Assembly: GCA_943704525.1 (NCBI GenBank)
Contig: CALSCQ010003192.1
Coordinates: 1-63,225, forward strand
From: Pigoraptor vietnamica
Taxonomy: Eukaryota; Opisthokonta; Filasterea
Reading direction: 5' to 3'
DNA length: 63,225 nt
The position numbers and the translations under genes are program-made. The notes beneath the pieces were generated by a model. That model was not told the origin of the DNA. It made no database searches and saw only the letters and a list, made by a program, of their open reading frames with translations. Below are positions 1 through 12,113 of this stretch, one piece after another (the stretch's first letter is position 1; each line of letters begins with the position of its first letter).

Positions 1-909
<909 letters not shown>

Positions 910-1351
910 TTTTTCTTGTTCAAGCCCGTGTTCGCGTTGCGTTGTGTGGAGTGTTATATGTGCAACGCGTTGTTTGCGTATTTGGGACTCAATTGTGTGT
1001 ATAACAGCGCGAGATCCACGCAGTTCCATGGCCTGCACGTGCAAGTCCGGGTGCACTGTGGGTAACCGACGGAAAAGCCGTCTGTTCTATCGGATCGATC
1101 GGAAAATTGGCGATTAAAGAGTAGCAAAGTCCCCGTTGGATCAGTTGTCCTGTCGACGGCCTTGCGGCCACCTTCATAGCCATAACATCACGGTTGCTGC
1201 ATGTAATTACGTCAGCCAGGGGCACTAAGAGACCCTGCATCAACGCATCGTCGTGTCCTGCACTCAAGTTCATTGCGCGGTGACTTTGCCTGAAAGCGAC
1301 CACAGCAGCGACCAAGACGCTTCAAAAGACGACCCAGTTTGCGGCGCATGC
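910..1351. other. Intergenic, CUL3 3' side / UPRT promoter
   Basis: About 440 bp between the CUL3 stop (1352) and the UPRT ATG (909), both on the minus strand. It should contain the CUL3 3' UTR and UPRT promoter. I see no reading frame with family similarity and no clear motif. Confidence 0.5.
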
Positions 1352-4300
1352 TCACGCCAAGTACACATACATGTTCCTGCAGTCGGAGTAGGGGCAAGAT
1401 GTGAGACACACGCATGGCCACGCTTTGGGACGACTTGTGCAAAGCGAAGCAGTGGCGCAAACGGAAGGCGCACCTGTTCTCCTGGCTGCGCGCGAGGAAT
1501 TCGCGGTCGATGAGAGCCTCCACGCGCTTCTTGATCATGACAGGGTTCGGCTCAAAGCGAGAGCTCAGCTGGCGCGTGACCTCCGCGACGAGGTTGGCGT
1601 GGTCCATCGTCTTGCGGGCCTTCATCACGCGCACAATCGCAGCCTCAATCGTGCGATCGCAACAGAGTCAAGGCCATTCCCACAACAGCAACAGAAGAAT
1701 AGCAAGACATGCTCCTGGCAAATAGAAACGACGACATGTACAAAGGGTGCCCGTGCTTTTCACACGAAAAGGATGAGCGGATATTCAAGCTTTCGGTCGT
1801 CATCGACCTTCGAGCGCGTCTCGGCGCACTCGGCGTCCGTTTCCTTGGAGACAATCGACTGGATCTTGATGCGGTAAAGTTTGCTTGAAAACTGGGACGG
1901 GAGGAAGCGCAAGTTAGAAGGGAGGGAGGGGGGGGGGGGGTGAAGCAATTGACGACAGTACGTCCAATGTCTGAAGTGCCAAAGGGACGGCCAAGAGACG
2001 AGAAGCACCTTGTCGTTGACCGCAAACGTGTGCGAGGCCGCCACATCGCGCGTCTTCGGCTCCTTCGTGAGCACACGGTGCTTGCCAAGCGACAGCGACT
2101 GCAGCGTGCGGCGGAGGTCCGATTCTGGGATGTCCGTCTCGTGCGCAATGTCCTGTGGACCCGGCCGTCAGACAACAGCAAATCACGCAGACTTCAAGCA
2201 CGCGTAATGCGCCACACAAACACAAGACGGGCGCACGCCACAGAGCAGCGATCGCATCGACGCACCTGGAATGTGAGCTGGTGGCCCTCGGGGTGGTTGT
2301 TGAAGAGCAGCAGCACGACCATTTGGTGCGTCGACACGGTCAGCTCGTGCGCTTTGCCGCCGAAATGCGCCTTCACATCGCCGGAACCCTTCGGGAGCAA
2401 GAGCAGAGATGCGTCTGTCAGCGCCGACGTACTTGTGACCTTTTCACAGACAGTATGAACTCACAAGGTTGGATTGCCACGTGAGGCGTCGCCCCGTGTG
2501 CTTCGAGTAGTAGAACGTCTGAAACACCTCGCACGCGTGCCTGCGCGACAACAGAAGGGGGACAGTGGTTAGTAGAGCAGGACGTGCCGTGTGTGCCAGA
2601 CACACATTCGCCCATCGACCGATAGACCCACCCAAGCTCCGGCGGCAAATTACACCGCGCCAAACTGGCGTTCGTGGGCCAGTAGCCCATGGTCAACACG
2701 CGCACGTTGAGGTCGATGCCGCGCAAGTCACTCTGCAAAGTTCGAGGTGTGAGGATTACGTTCAACCTGCACACGTGTACGAGCAAGCAAATGACATGGT
2801 TCCAGCGAACTCCTATTCGCAGCCAACACATCCGGATTCGCAGAGCCGGCGCAAACAAGCAGCGCGGCCCCACCTGCGACGACTCGACAAACGACTTGAA
2901 CGCATCCATGAGGTCCGACGAAACGCTGATGTCCTTGAACATTCCCTCGAGCTTCGAGGTGAACTGGTAACCGCACTCGGCCTGGGGTAGGTGGACGTGC
3001 GTGAGACACTGACTCATAGACAAAAAAGATCAAAGGGACACAGAAGCAATCAAACAGACACACAAGCAGTCAGACAGACGCAGACGCAATGAGACGGGTA
3101 GCAGCAGCGCCGAGGCGCGCACCTTCAACTTTTGAATGAGGCTGCGCTCGGCGTCGTCCGAAACGCTCTTCGCGAGGAGCAGACGCTTGGCGAGGTGCTG
3201 TTTGTAGTAGCGCTCGAACATGTCCTTCTCGCTGAGGTAGCGGAAGAGCATCATCGTGCGGTCGAGCACAGACTCGATCTCGTCCTCGCTCACCTGCGTT
3301 CAAAGGGAGGGGAAACCCAAGCAAAGCCAACGTCAGTACAGCCATCACAGTAACGGACTCTCTCTCCATTGCCCTCCCACAAACGCCTAGTACGCGACGC
3401 ACAGTCCCTTACACGTCACAATCCGCCACACCAAACACATCAACACACTCGCGCATTCAGGCACGGCGACAAAGGTGCAGCAATCACTCACCCCCTTGAG
3501 ACCCTTCTTGAGCTTGTCGTCAATAAACAGCGAAATGTACTCGGGCGACTTGGAGCTCGCGTTAATAAAGTGCTCAAACGCCTACGTGGGCAAAAGAGAA
3601 GATTGTCAACACATGCGCACGAACACGCACGCACGCGTGGCTATAGAAACATATCTAGAGACAACCAACACCAAACGACGACAACGCCGCGACCGCCGCA
3701 CGCGGCGCCACGCACCGAGTTGATCGCATCGCGGAACCTCTTGTCAGACTGGAACGAGTTCTTGAGGAGATTGTCGTACTTGTCTCGGAGGTCGAGCAGC
3801 TGCTGCACATAGCGAATCGCGTCCATGCCAGACCCAATCGCAGCCGCCGCCGACGCTGCACACACGCGCCCACAAAGCCAATGAGCCCGAGAACATTGCC
3901 GTACGAGTAGCACCACGTGACAGACGCAACGAACACGGGATAAGGACATCGACGGTACTCACATCCCGGTCCGTCGGCAGGTCCTGCGCCCTCGTCCGCA
4001 GCCTGCGCCGCTCCGCTGTGGCTGATTGCGTCCACGATGCCCTTCCCCGTCTCCTTCACGTACGCAACAATATTGTCCCGCATTGCCTGGTGCCCGTCGA
4101 CCCGCCCAAAGAGGCTGTACATGCGCGCGAGATCTGCAGGGTTCACAAAGCAAACCAGTGTATAAGTCGCTTACAAGGACGGACGGCGCATCCCACTCTA
4201 GCGACGACATACCTTCGACGCGGTCGTTTTGAAGCATCGCGATGAGTCCCGTGCGCTCCATCTGCAAACACATGGGCATCAGTCTCATCTCGCCATAATC

Positions 4301-5298
4301 CAAGTGCGCACATCGAAGCCACAGACACAAAATCACACGAGTGAATCCGGCCCACTGCACGCGCGCCCCATGGCGCCTTCTAATGCAGCCACACTGAAAG
4401 ACGAACACGCGCAACTTTTCGTTTTTTGTTTCTAGCAAGCCCCACCTCGATAAGCGTCTTCATGTGGTTCGTGATGAGCTCCCTGTCCACGACCGCGCGC
4501 AGCTTCGGCTCCGTGCCCGCGTCGAGGTAGTGCAGCACGCGCTCGACCTCTTCCCTCATGCGCGTTTCAGCCTGCCAGCCACAAGGGGAGCGCAGGTCAG
4601 TAAACCGATAATGGGCGCAGTGCAGTACATCAATTATGGGCGCAGTGCAGTACATCAATTATGGAGGCAGTGCAGTACATCAATTATGGACGCAGTGCAG
4701 CACATCATTTTTTCCGCGCGCACAACACGAACAGGCAATGGCATGGCTTACCTTTCGCATGTACTCTGATGCATTGTTCTCCGAAATGCACCGCTGGCTC
4801 TCCGCTCGGTAGAACGCGCTGGTCGTCGCAAGAAATTCGCGCTCAAAATCCTCCTCGTACACAGTGTGCATGCTCACGCCGAGGTCCACGAGCATGGTGC
4901 ACGCGGCCTTGAGGAGACCGCGGTCGACCACCTGCGCAGGGTTCCTCCCAAACTCAGACAGCCGTTACACAACTCACACAGCCCTTACACACGCGGGAAA
5001 AGTTCACCGCCTCGCAACGCCTTCATCCGCATGCGGCATGTGCGCTTCGCACTTGGATAACACCCAGAAATTAACTACGAAAGCGAAAATAAGGTTTCCG
5101 CACGAGGGCAATGACAAGTAGCACACCTCGCCCTCGCGCTCTCGGCGGATCATGTCCAGCAGCGTCGCCTGCAAGTGCTCCCTCACGCGCGGTCGCCGTG
5201 CCACTTCGTCCCTGAAGAACTTGAGGCCCAGGTCGTACGTTGCGTCCACGCGGGCACGCTGCAGCATTGCCCAGAACATTATTCAAGCGCACAGCACG

Positions 5299-5355
<57 letters not shown>

Positions 5356-5975
5356 GGGCAGGCAAGGGAAACGTACCAGCACATACACGCGGTCCATGTA
5401 CATTAGAATGTCGCGGATCGACGACATGGCCATCTCGTGGTCTTTCCACGCCGTGATGAGCGTCTGCAAAAAGTTGCGGCCATCGTCGATGGACCCTTCC
5501 ACGTCGCGGCCGACATCGCGCAAGTGGCTGCTCACAACCTCCTTCAACCCGGAGTAAAGGCGCTCTCCGTACTGGTGAAGGACGAGATTGTACGCATTCC
5601 TGCAAATACCAGTGTTAACGAAACGCACCGGCAGCAATGGCAAAAACACGGTTAGCCGCGCCGTTGCGCACCTGTACAACTCCTCAAACGCAAGTTTGCT
5701 CGAATTCTTCCGCTGGATTTCCTTGATGGCGCTGCAGAGCAACTTCCACGTGTCGTTCACGTAGTTGGGGTCCATGGCAATCTGCGAAGTTCATGCATAA
5801 AAAAACGAGCCTCTCGAGCGGAGGTCCATCAAACATACTAGACAGAGAACAGCGAGTTACACTGCCCGGCACTCATGCAAAGCATTCACGCCACTGAACA
5901 TCTACCGACCGGCTGGTGAAACGGCTTGATGCGGACGCGCGCCGCCGGCTTCGTGGCGGGCATCGGGGTCGTCAT
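1352..5975 (-). CDS. CUL3: Cullin-3 (CUL3-type E3 ligase scaffold)
   Basis: CUL3 is the scaffold of BTB-adaptor/RBX1 ubiquitin ligases in cytosol and nucleus. The start is ATG 5975 ([19 protein letters not shown]), followed by [17 protein letters not shown] and [15 protein letters not shown], diagnostic of CUL3. The N-terminal repeats include [15 protein letters not shown] and [17 protein letters not shown]. The cullin-homology domain has [49 protein letters not shown] and LTMGYWPT. The neddylation site IVRVMKARK sits in the winged-helix end. The last exon restores the family C-terminus ([12 protein letters not shown], stop at 1352-1354). There are about a dozen or more short introns. One intron holds a ~56-nt A-run (5299-5354, a T-run on the coding strand) and another a 25-bp x4 minisatellite. 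The protein is about family length and appears intact. Confidence 0.95.
4611..4710 (-). repeat. 25-bp x 4 tandem repeat in a CUL3 intron
   Basis: Four consecutive 25-bp units at 4611, 4636, 4661 and 4686. The first two are identical; the third and fourth carry one and four changes. The array lies inside the intron between the exons ending near 4750 and starting near 4575. Confidence 0.92.
5299..5354. repeat. ~56-nt poly(A)/poly(T) in a CUL3 intron
   Basis: An uninterrupted A-run on the plus strand, read as T on the CUL3 coding strand, lying directly 3' of the DRVYV exon donor (gtacgt). It may serve as an over-long polypyrimidine tract; its exact length is unreliable in any assembly. Confidence 0.9.
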
Positions 5976-6862
5976 GGCTCACAGCGGCCAAGGCAGGCCT
6001 TCGGCTCCCACGTACAACTGAACCCTCTTTTCAACAGATGCGCTGTTCGCATCAACTCGTTGGAGATAGTGCGCCTCTGACAGTAATGGCACTCGCAACC
6101 ACGGCACGTCGATGAGAGTAGAGGCGCAAACAAAGACGGCACTATGAAGTAGATGCCGCTCTCTCGTCAACCGCCGCCCGGTAACAGTCGACACAACGCA
6201 CGCTGCCCTAAATGCACAACGTGGGTATCGTGCTAATGCAACGACAGGCACGCTGTGTCGGAGCGCCTTCAGAAATGCGAGTGGATGCGGGAGTGTTCTT
6301 ATGTGCGAGTGAGAGAAAAAGATGCGCGGTGTGCGTGTGTGTATGAGTGTGCGTCAGTAGCGGCATTCCTATCGACTGCCCGTTTCTTACTAAAGGCGAC
6401 CGTCACCAAAATATATTGGACTTGCGATTGGCAAAGGGCAAAAAGGGGCCAATTTTCAGTGCGCGCCACTGTCCCTCCCATAGCCAGCCGGTACTCACAC
6501 TCCGTTTGAAAATAAAAGCCGATGGGGAAGAGAACCCCTCTGCTTGTAAGGTCCCAAGATTATATTTAGCGCACTGACGGCCATGCTCTCTCTCGCTCTC
6601 TAGACAAGGTTAGATCCGGGCACTGCTCCAACAAAACAACGTCCGTGACGCCGCATGCATGATTCAGAGAGCAAACAGTAGAGCGTGGGCTCTCTCTCTC
6701 TCTCTCTAGAGGGTTAGATCCCCGCCAAACAACGTCCGTGACGCTGCATACATGATTCAGAGAGCAAACAGTAGAGCGTGGGAATCCAACAAAATGCAGC
6801 AGAACGGGCATCGAAGGGGCAGTGCGCAGCTAACAATGAAGAGTTGGACTTCATTCTCCCCG
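5976..6862. other. Intergenic, CUL3 promoter / DPF 3' side
   Basis: About 890 bp. It should hold the CUL3 promoter (near 5976) and the 3' UTR of the DPF gene. I see no supported gene. A diverged direct repeat with CT-rich spacers occupies 6596-6783. Confidence 0.5.
6596..6783. repeat. Direct duplication (~75-100 bp) with CT microsatellite
   Basis: Copy 1 (about 6598-6693) and copy 2 (about 6706-6781) share a gttagatcc block, an aacgtccgtgacgc block and the long block from atgattcagag through tagagcgtggg. They are separated by a (CT)n run, and a TCTCTCT run also precedes copy 1. Confidence 0.85.
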
Positions 6863-9800
6863 TCACATGCCAAAATTGCCGACAAAGTCCATCCCGTCCT
6901 TCAGAATGGCCAGGGCCGTCTGCTCATCCACACGACCCGACGACGGCACACCGCCAGCGCCGGTAGGAACGCCAGGAAACCCCATGCTGTGCATCGTGTG
7001 CTGTGCGCCAGGGTCGACTTCGCCCATCAGCGCGCCGCCCAGGCCCTGCACGTGGCTGCCCGGCGCGACATCCGACAGCCAGTCCATCGACACGGTCGCA
7101 AAGTCCGTGCCCCGCCCGCCGGCCTGCTGCTGGGCGTAGGCCATCTGCGCAGGTTGCTGGCCCGCGAAGCCAGGGTGCAGCTGCGGCTGCGACGTCGGCA
7201 TTGCCTGCTGCGGTTGCTGGTACGCCGCCTGTTGCAGTCGCGCGGGGAGGTCGAAGCCGAAGATGTCGTCGATGTGGTCGCCGGCGGGGGGAGCACCGCC
7301 GCCCGGCATACCGCCGCACTTCGAGCAAAGCCACGGCCCTGAGAAGAAAGTTTCGCGAGGGTTGAGAAATTGCAAGGACGACAGTGCATGAGATCAACAG
7401 TATCGAGGTGCGGACTGACCGGTAGGTAGCTCACGGACGGGCGGCACAAGGCAGAAGGTGTGGTAGCCACGGTCGCAGGCATCGCAGAACAACAGTTTGT
7501 CCTGAAGCATGATGAACGGGGTGTCAGACAAGGTCCCGTGCAGAGGACGAGGACATGTGCGAAAGGCGCGTGCCCAATGCTCCTCACCTCGTCCGTTGTC
7601 TTGCCGCACACTTCGCACGCCTTGCACTCGTTGCACTGCCACGCATACGTCGCAATCACAACCGCCGTCGATTCGGAAAATCCGAGGCAGGACGGATGAC
7701 CTGCACAAAGGCCGCTGTTACGCCGTGCTCAAGCGCACTTGGAATCACAGTCAGTCACAGTTACACTCACACACGCACGACATGCAAGATACACAGTTGA
7801 AACGTAGCGACCCACATGACCGGTGGCAGTCGCGGCAGGAGATGAGGGCCTCGGGCATTCCGTTGCGACCGGAAGAAGCAGTGCCCGCGCACAAAACGCA
7901 CACGAGTGGTCTGCAGAGAATCACAGTCAAGAACGCGCACCACACAAATTTCATCATATACATATTTCACGCACGCACACACGCATGCACGCACGCACAC
8001 CCAGACACCCACTTCGACAAAGACGGTCGGCGTATCTGGACGGGCCGTCCGGATTGCGGTCGCACCATGTTCTGCGCGCGCAACGCCTCCTGCTGTGCGT
8101 GCTGCTGCTGTATCGCGACGAGCTGTTGCGGGGGAATGGGAGGCGCACCCCCTTGCTCCCTCGACGCCTGCACGACCGCATTGAACGCGACCGTTTGCGC
8201 CGCCGTCATGTCGCCGTGGTCGTGGTGATTGTAGTGGTAGGCCAGCCCGGGCGCATTCTTGTACCGCCGTTTGCACACTGCGAGGGCACAGGACAGATAT
8301 TGGGAACGCAAGAACGAACCGAAGAGTGCTGCCAATATCAGACGTCACACAAGCGCCATGCATATGTGCCGTCACAAAGGCACAAGCAAATGACATGACC
8401 GACGAGGAGGGCGTTCCATAACCCACCGACGCACTCGTAAGGCTTCACGCGCAGCTCCAGCGGCAGCCGCGCAATCTCCGAGTTGCTGAGGCTCTTGACC
8501 CGAATACCAGGCGTCGGGGAACCGTCTTCGTCCCCTTCCTTATCCCCGGCGGGCGCCTGCAACGCTGCCGCAGGTGGGCGCGGCGGATGCGCGTTCCCTT
8601 GCACTGGCGGCGCCGTTCGAGGTGCGCTCGGTGCCATTCCAGGAAGCCCTTGAGCACCCGTCTGACCCATCCCGCCCACGTAACCACGAGGGGGGATAGA
8701 CGTGGGTTGCGTCGTCGCTCGGCCCGGAAGGGCAGGATGGGCGCCGTGCGCGAGTGTCCCTGGCACCGCTGCCACGGGCTGCAACAAGGAGTAAATTGAT
8801 CGTGAGCCCTACTTCACCGAAACACGCTGGATCAACACCAAACAGATGACCGTGCCGACGCAGCACAAGCACACACACAGCCCAGTGCATGGCAACCGCA
8901 CGCACCGCCGTGGGACCCGCGGCGTCCGTCATCGGGCCGAAATCGAGCAGTCCAAAATCGTCCGCAAACGGCTGGTCGTTCGTGAGGCGCATTGGAGAAG
9001 CGGCCGCATGTGCACGGTCCCCGGCCCTCACAGCGTCCACCGCAGGCAGTGGGGCGGTTGCGGGAGGTGCAGGTGGTTGGGGTGCGCGCAGCCGCCACCT
9101 TCGCCGCGGGTACACGATCGCCTCTTTGTCTGTGGGCTTGCCAACGATGCGATCGGCGGCGTCGGGGATCCAGCGGTCCGCGTACTGCGACGCGGTGGCC
9201 AATGTATGCTCAGCTCAAATATCAACAAGGTAGAGTGAAGCAGCAATATGAAACAGCAAAAGCGCATATCAGCACGCAAAGAACATTGGCGTATCATACT
9301 TCAGTCCAAGGCGCTCTACTGAACAAACCAGCATAAAAGTGAAAACTGCAAAATGAACCGGCAAACTCGCACATAAAGACACTATGAACATTGGCGTATA
9401 CAGAATTCAGTCCAACGCTCTCAAATGCAAACCAGCGGGGAAAAAAAAAAAAAAAAAAAAAAAATTGAAACAGCAACAGGAACCAGCGAAGTCGCATATA
9501 AAGACACTATGAACATTTGCGTATACAGAATTTAGTCTATCAAATGCATTACCAGCGGAAAACACAATTGAAACAGCAACAGGGACCAGCAAAATCGCAT
9601 ATAAAAAAACTATGAACACTGGCGTATACAGAACTCAGTCTAACGCATACCAGAGGAAACGGATAATGAAACAGTAAAATGAACCAGCATATTCGCATAT
9701 GAACACACTATGAACATTTGCGCACAAAGAATTCAGTATAATGCGCTCCCAATTGCATACCAGCGGAAAATTGAAACAGCAAAATAAACCAGCGAAGTCG

Positions 9801-11042
9801 AATGTAAACACATTATGGACATTGGTGTCTTGCACTTCAGTCCAACCCCCCCCCCCCCCACCCCAACTATACACACCCATAACAATCGGCGCCAAACGCA
9901 CACAACAACAACAGGCTGCACACAACGCACGCACGTAAGCAAATTGACGCACGAAACACACCTGCAATGTGCCCGTGCTCTGGTCGAGGAAGGGGACAGT
10001 CTGTGTCCTGTTGACGAGAATGCGTGCGTTGAAGTTGGCCGTCGACTCGAGCAGCGAGATGTACGTCTCGCGCGCGCGCCGCAGCTCGCTCGGCTTGTAG
10101 TCCTCCTTCCGAAATACGAGTCGCTTTGCCTGTAACGGACAAAAACAAACGTGAGAATGTTGTAACTACAGATATCTCAAGGCGGAGAGGGGTTGTTGCA
10201 CATACCGCCTTCTCGATCGCACGCGGCGCATTGAACAGCCACGGCCCAATGCCCGGTCGCTCCACGCGCTGTCCCGCAGCAAATGCGCACGTCGAACGTC
10301 GCTGTCTTGGCGGCGCACGCGAACCGGCGACAATAGCAGGATCGGCGGAAGCACCAGCGTCTCCCGCATTGACGCCGCCAGCCCCGTCGGTCATGTCCAT
10401 CTCCCTCGCTTGCGCTCCATCGCCTGTTGCTGTTGCTGCCTCGGGGTCGCTTTCGGGTTCAGTTTTCACTCGCGCTTCGACCTCCATTGCGACGGGATCT
10501 CCGCCATCACCACTCTCTGCGCATTCTTCTGTTTTCAGGGCGAGCGAGGCGGCCGCGTTCGGCACATCGGTCCCATGCCCTTCTACTAGCCCATTCTGCC
10601 ACGCACTGCTCTGGTCGATGCCGCCCGACACGCCGCCACCCGGCACGCCCTCGCCCTCACGTGCCGCTGGCGGAGAGCCACCCCACGCGGACGCATCGGC
10701 GTCTCCCACATCGGCAGCAACAGGGCTATGGCGATCCGCGGGCAGCGAGTCCAGCTCAGCGTCCGCGTCAGGAAAGCCCATTTCGTCATTGTGCGTCGAC
10801 CCCCTCTCCGACTGTGCGAGTCCTTCGTCGGTGGGAGCGTGCGAGACGCGGTCCCACGGCACGTCCCTCTCGCTGGCTTCGTCGCCGGCCGTCGCGCCTA
10901 CAGAAGATGCGCCAACAATGCTGACGGCGTCCTCTCCGTGCGCGCCGTGGCCGTGTCGTGGGCTCGGCGGGGAGTGGGCGCGCGCGGACGGCAGAGCGCC
11001 GGACTCGGACGCCCCCGGAGGATGCGACGCCCCGTCGGCCAT
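6863..11042 (-). CDS. DPF/BAF45-type double PHD finger protein
   Basis: DPF (d4/BAF45) proteins are SWI/SNF subunits reading acylated histone H3. The start is ATG 11042 ([10 protein letters not shown]). A long acidic, Ala/Gly/Ser-rich N-terminus of about 290 residues comes first. A Requiem-like segment follows ([39 protein letters not shown], then RW and the PRRRW block). After a Pro-rich linker come a C2H2 finger ([21 protein letters not shown]) and a Gln-rich linker. Two PHD fingers are then split over several exons ([55 protein letters not shown]), with zinc ligands in DPF order. A Gln/Gly-rich tail ends GNFGM. The long N-terminal and C-terminal low-complexity regions are unlike compact animal DPFs. 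The large intron at about 9203-9960 is mostly a ~100-bp tandem repeat. Confidence 0.92.
9233..9848 (-). repeat. ~100-bp x 6 tandem repeat filling a DPF intron
   Basis: About six diverged units begin near 9245, 9341, 9466, 9568, 9666 and 9771. Each carries a gaaacagcaa-like block, an aaccagc block, cactatgaacatt, gcgtatacagaa and ttcagtc. Two units end in poly(A)-rich tails, the longest near 9441-9464. Divergence of roughly 10-25% suggests an old array. It occupies nearly the whole intron. Confidence 0.88.
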
Positions 11043-12113
11043 GACGCCACAGGGCAACGCAATGCGCCCTTCCTATGCCAGCGAATCTGACGTCTCCATC
11101 GGAGCCTCCAACGCTTCACACGAGCTTCAAAGTGACGTCGACCGCACACGGTGCACAGTTGTTCGGAGTGCGCTGGCGAAGTTACCGGTGCGACCAGAAC
11201 TGTGGAGACTTGTCGGCGTGCTTTTGCGGCGGATATTCGTCACAAAAAAGCCGTGAAAAGGTCAGCTGTGCTTGCCATCGCCAACTGTTCATGTCGATGG
11301 TGTGGGAGATGCACGTCGGCGCTTCCAGCGAAACGTTCGCGCGCGTCATCCCACTTGGCACCCGAGGCGCACAAATTGAAAATAGCGCCAAATTTGGTGC
11401 TCTGGTTGGACTCTGTTTTCAAATCATCAGCGTGGGATTCGAAGTTCCCGCCCTTTTTGAGCCTGCTGGCTGGTGATGGGGTGAGGGTTGGCGAGTGGGA
11501 CTGTGGGTGAGGGCTACGTCAACGCTTCAAAACCGACGACGCTCTCAGTTCAAACAATCCCAGTGCTTTGCCTCGTGCATTCTTCCATGTTGAGGGTGGC
11601 AAGGGAAGTTCGGAGCGCAGAGAACTGCCGGCATCACAGCGCATGACTATAGTTCACAGTCCGTCTTCACGTGACCGCCGTTGATTATAATCGACCAGCG
11701 CCAGTTTCGACAGTCCTTTGCGCGACACCTCTGGAGTTCTCGCGACCAGGGCCGCTCCCGTCTGGTTGCGACCTTGCGGCAAGTGAACGCGAGTTTTTAT
11801 CCTCCAACCTCCTGAGAGCGGCGAGTGAACGCGCTCGAGGAGCACTTGTGTGCTCGAGGACGACAAATGCTAAGCTCCCATCGCGGGCGCGTGTATGCAC
11901 TGGAAAAGGGATGTGGACAATGCAGCGGGGGTGCTCGCGACTGTCAAAGCCTTCATCAGGGTGAAGGACACGGTCGTGAGCAGGCGTACTCTGGACAGAT
12001 GCCAAAGCTTCAAACAGCGTCACGCAAGTGGGCAGCCGCGGCCGACAGAATTCACAACGCAGACGCCCTTCACCGTGAAACGTGCGCCGAGGAGCCACAA
12101 ATATTACTAGAAT
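11043..12113. other. Intergenic, DPF promoter / Lys-rich gene 3' side
   Basis: About 1.07 kb. The right part holds the 3' UTR of the minus-strand gene ending at 12114, and the left part should be the DPF promoter. I see no supported coding exon, tRNA or repeat. Confidence 0.5.

Noticed and set aside
5070-5775. Poly-Phe or poly-Lys protein through the A-run in the CUL3 gene
   Set aside because: The run is between a good donor and acceptor, and the CUL3 protein continues across it, so it is intronic.
10126-11256. Long plus-strand open frame (Ser/Ala/Pro-rich) antisense to the DPF N-terminal exon
   Set aside because: It mirrors a GC-rich coding exon on the other strand, has no family similarity, and its splice context is absent.
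11100-12110. Possible gene in the intergenic region right of DPF
   Set aside because: Short open frames only, no splice-consistent chain, no family similarity.
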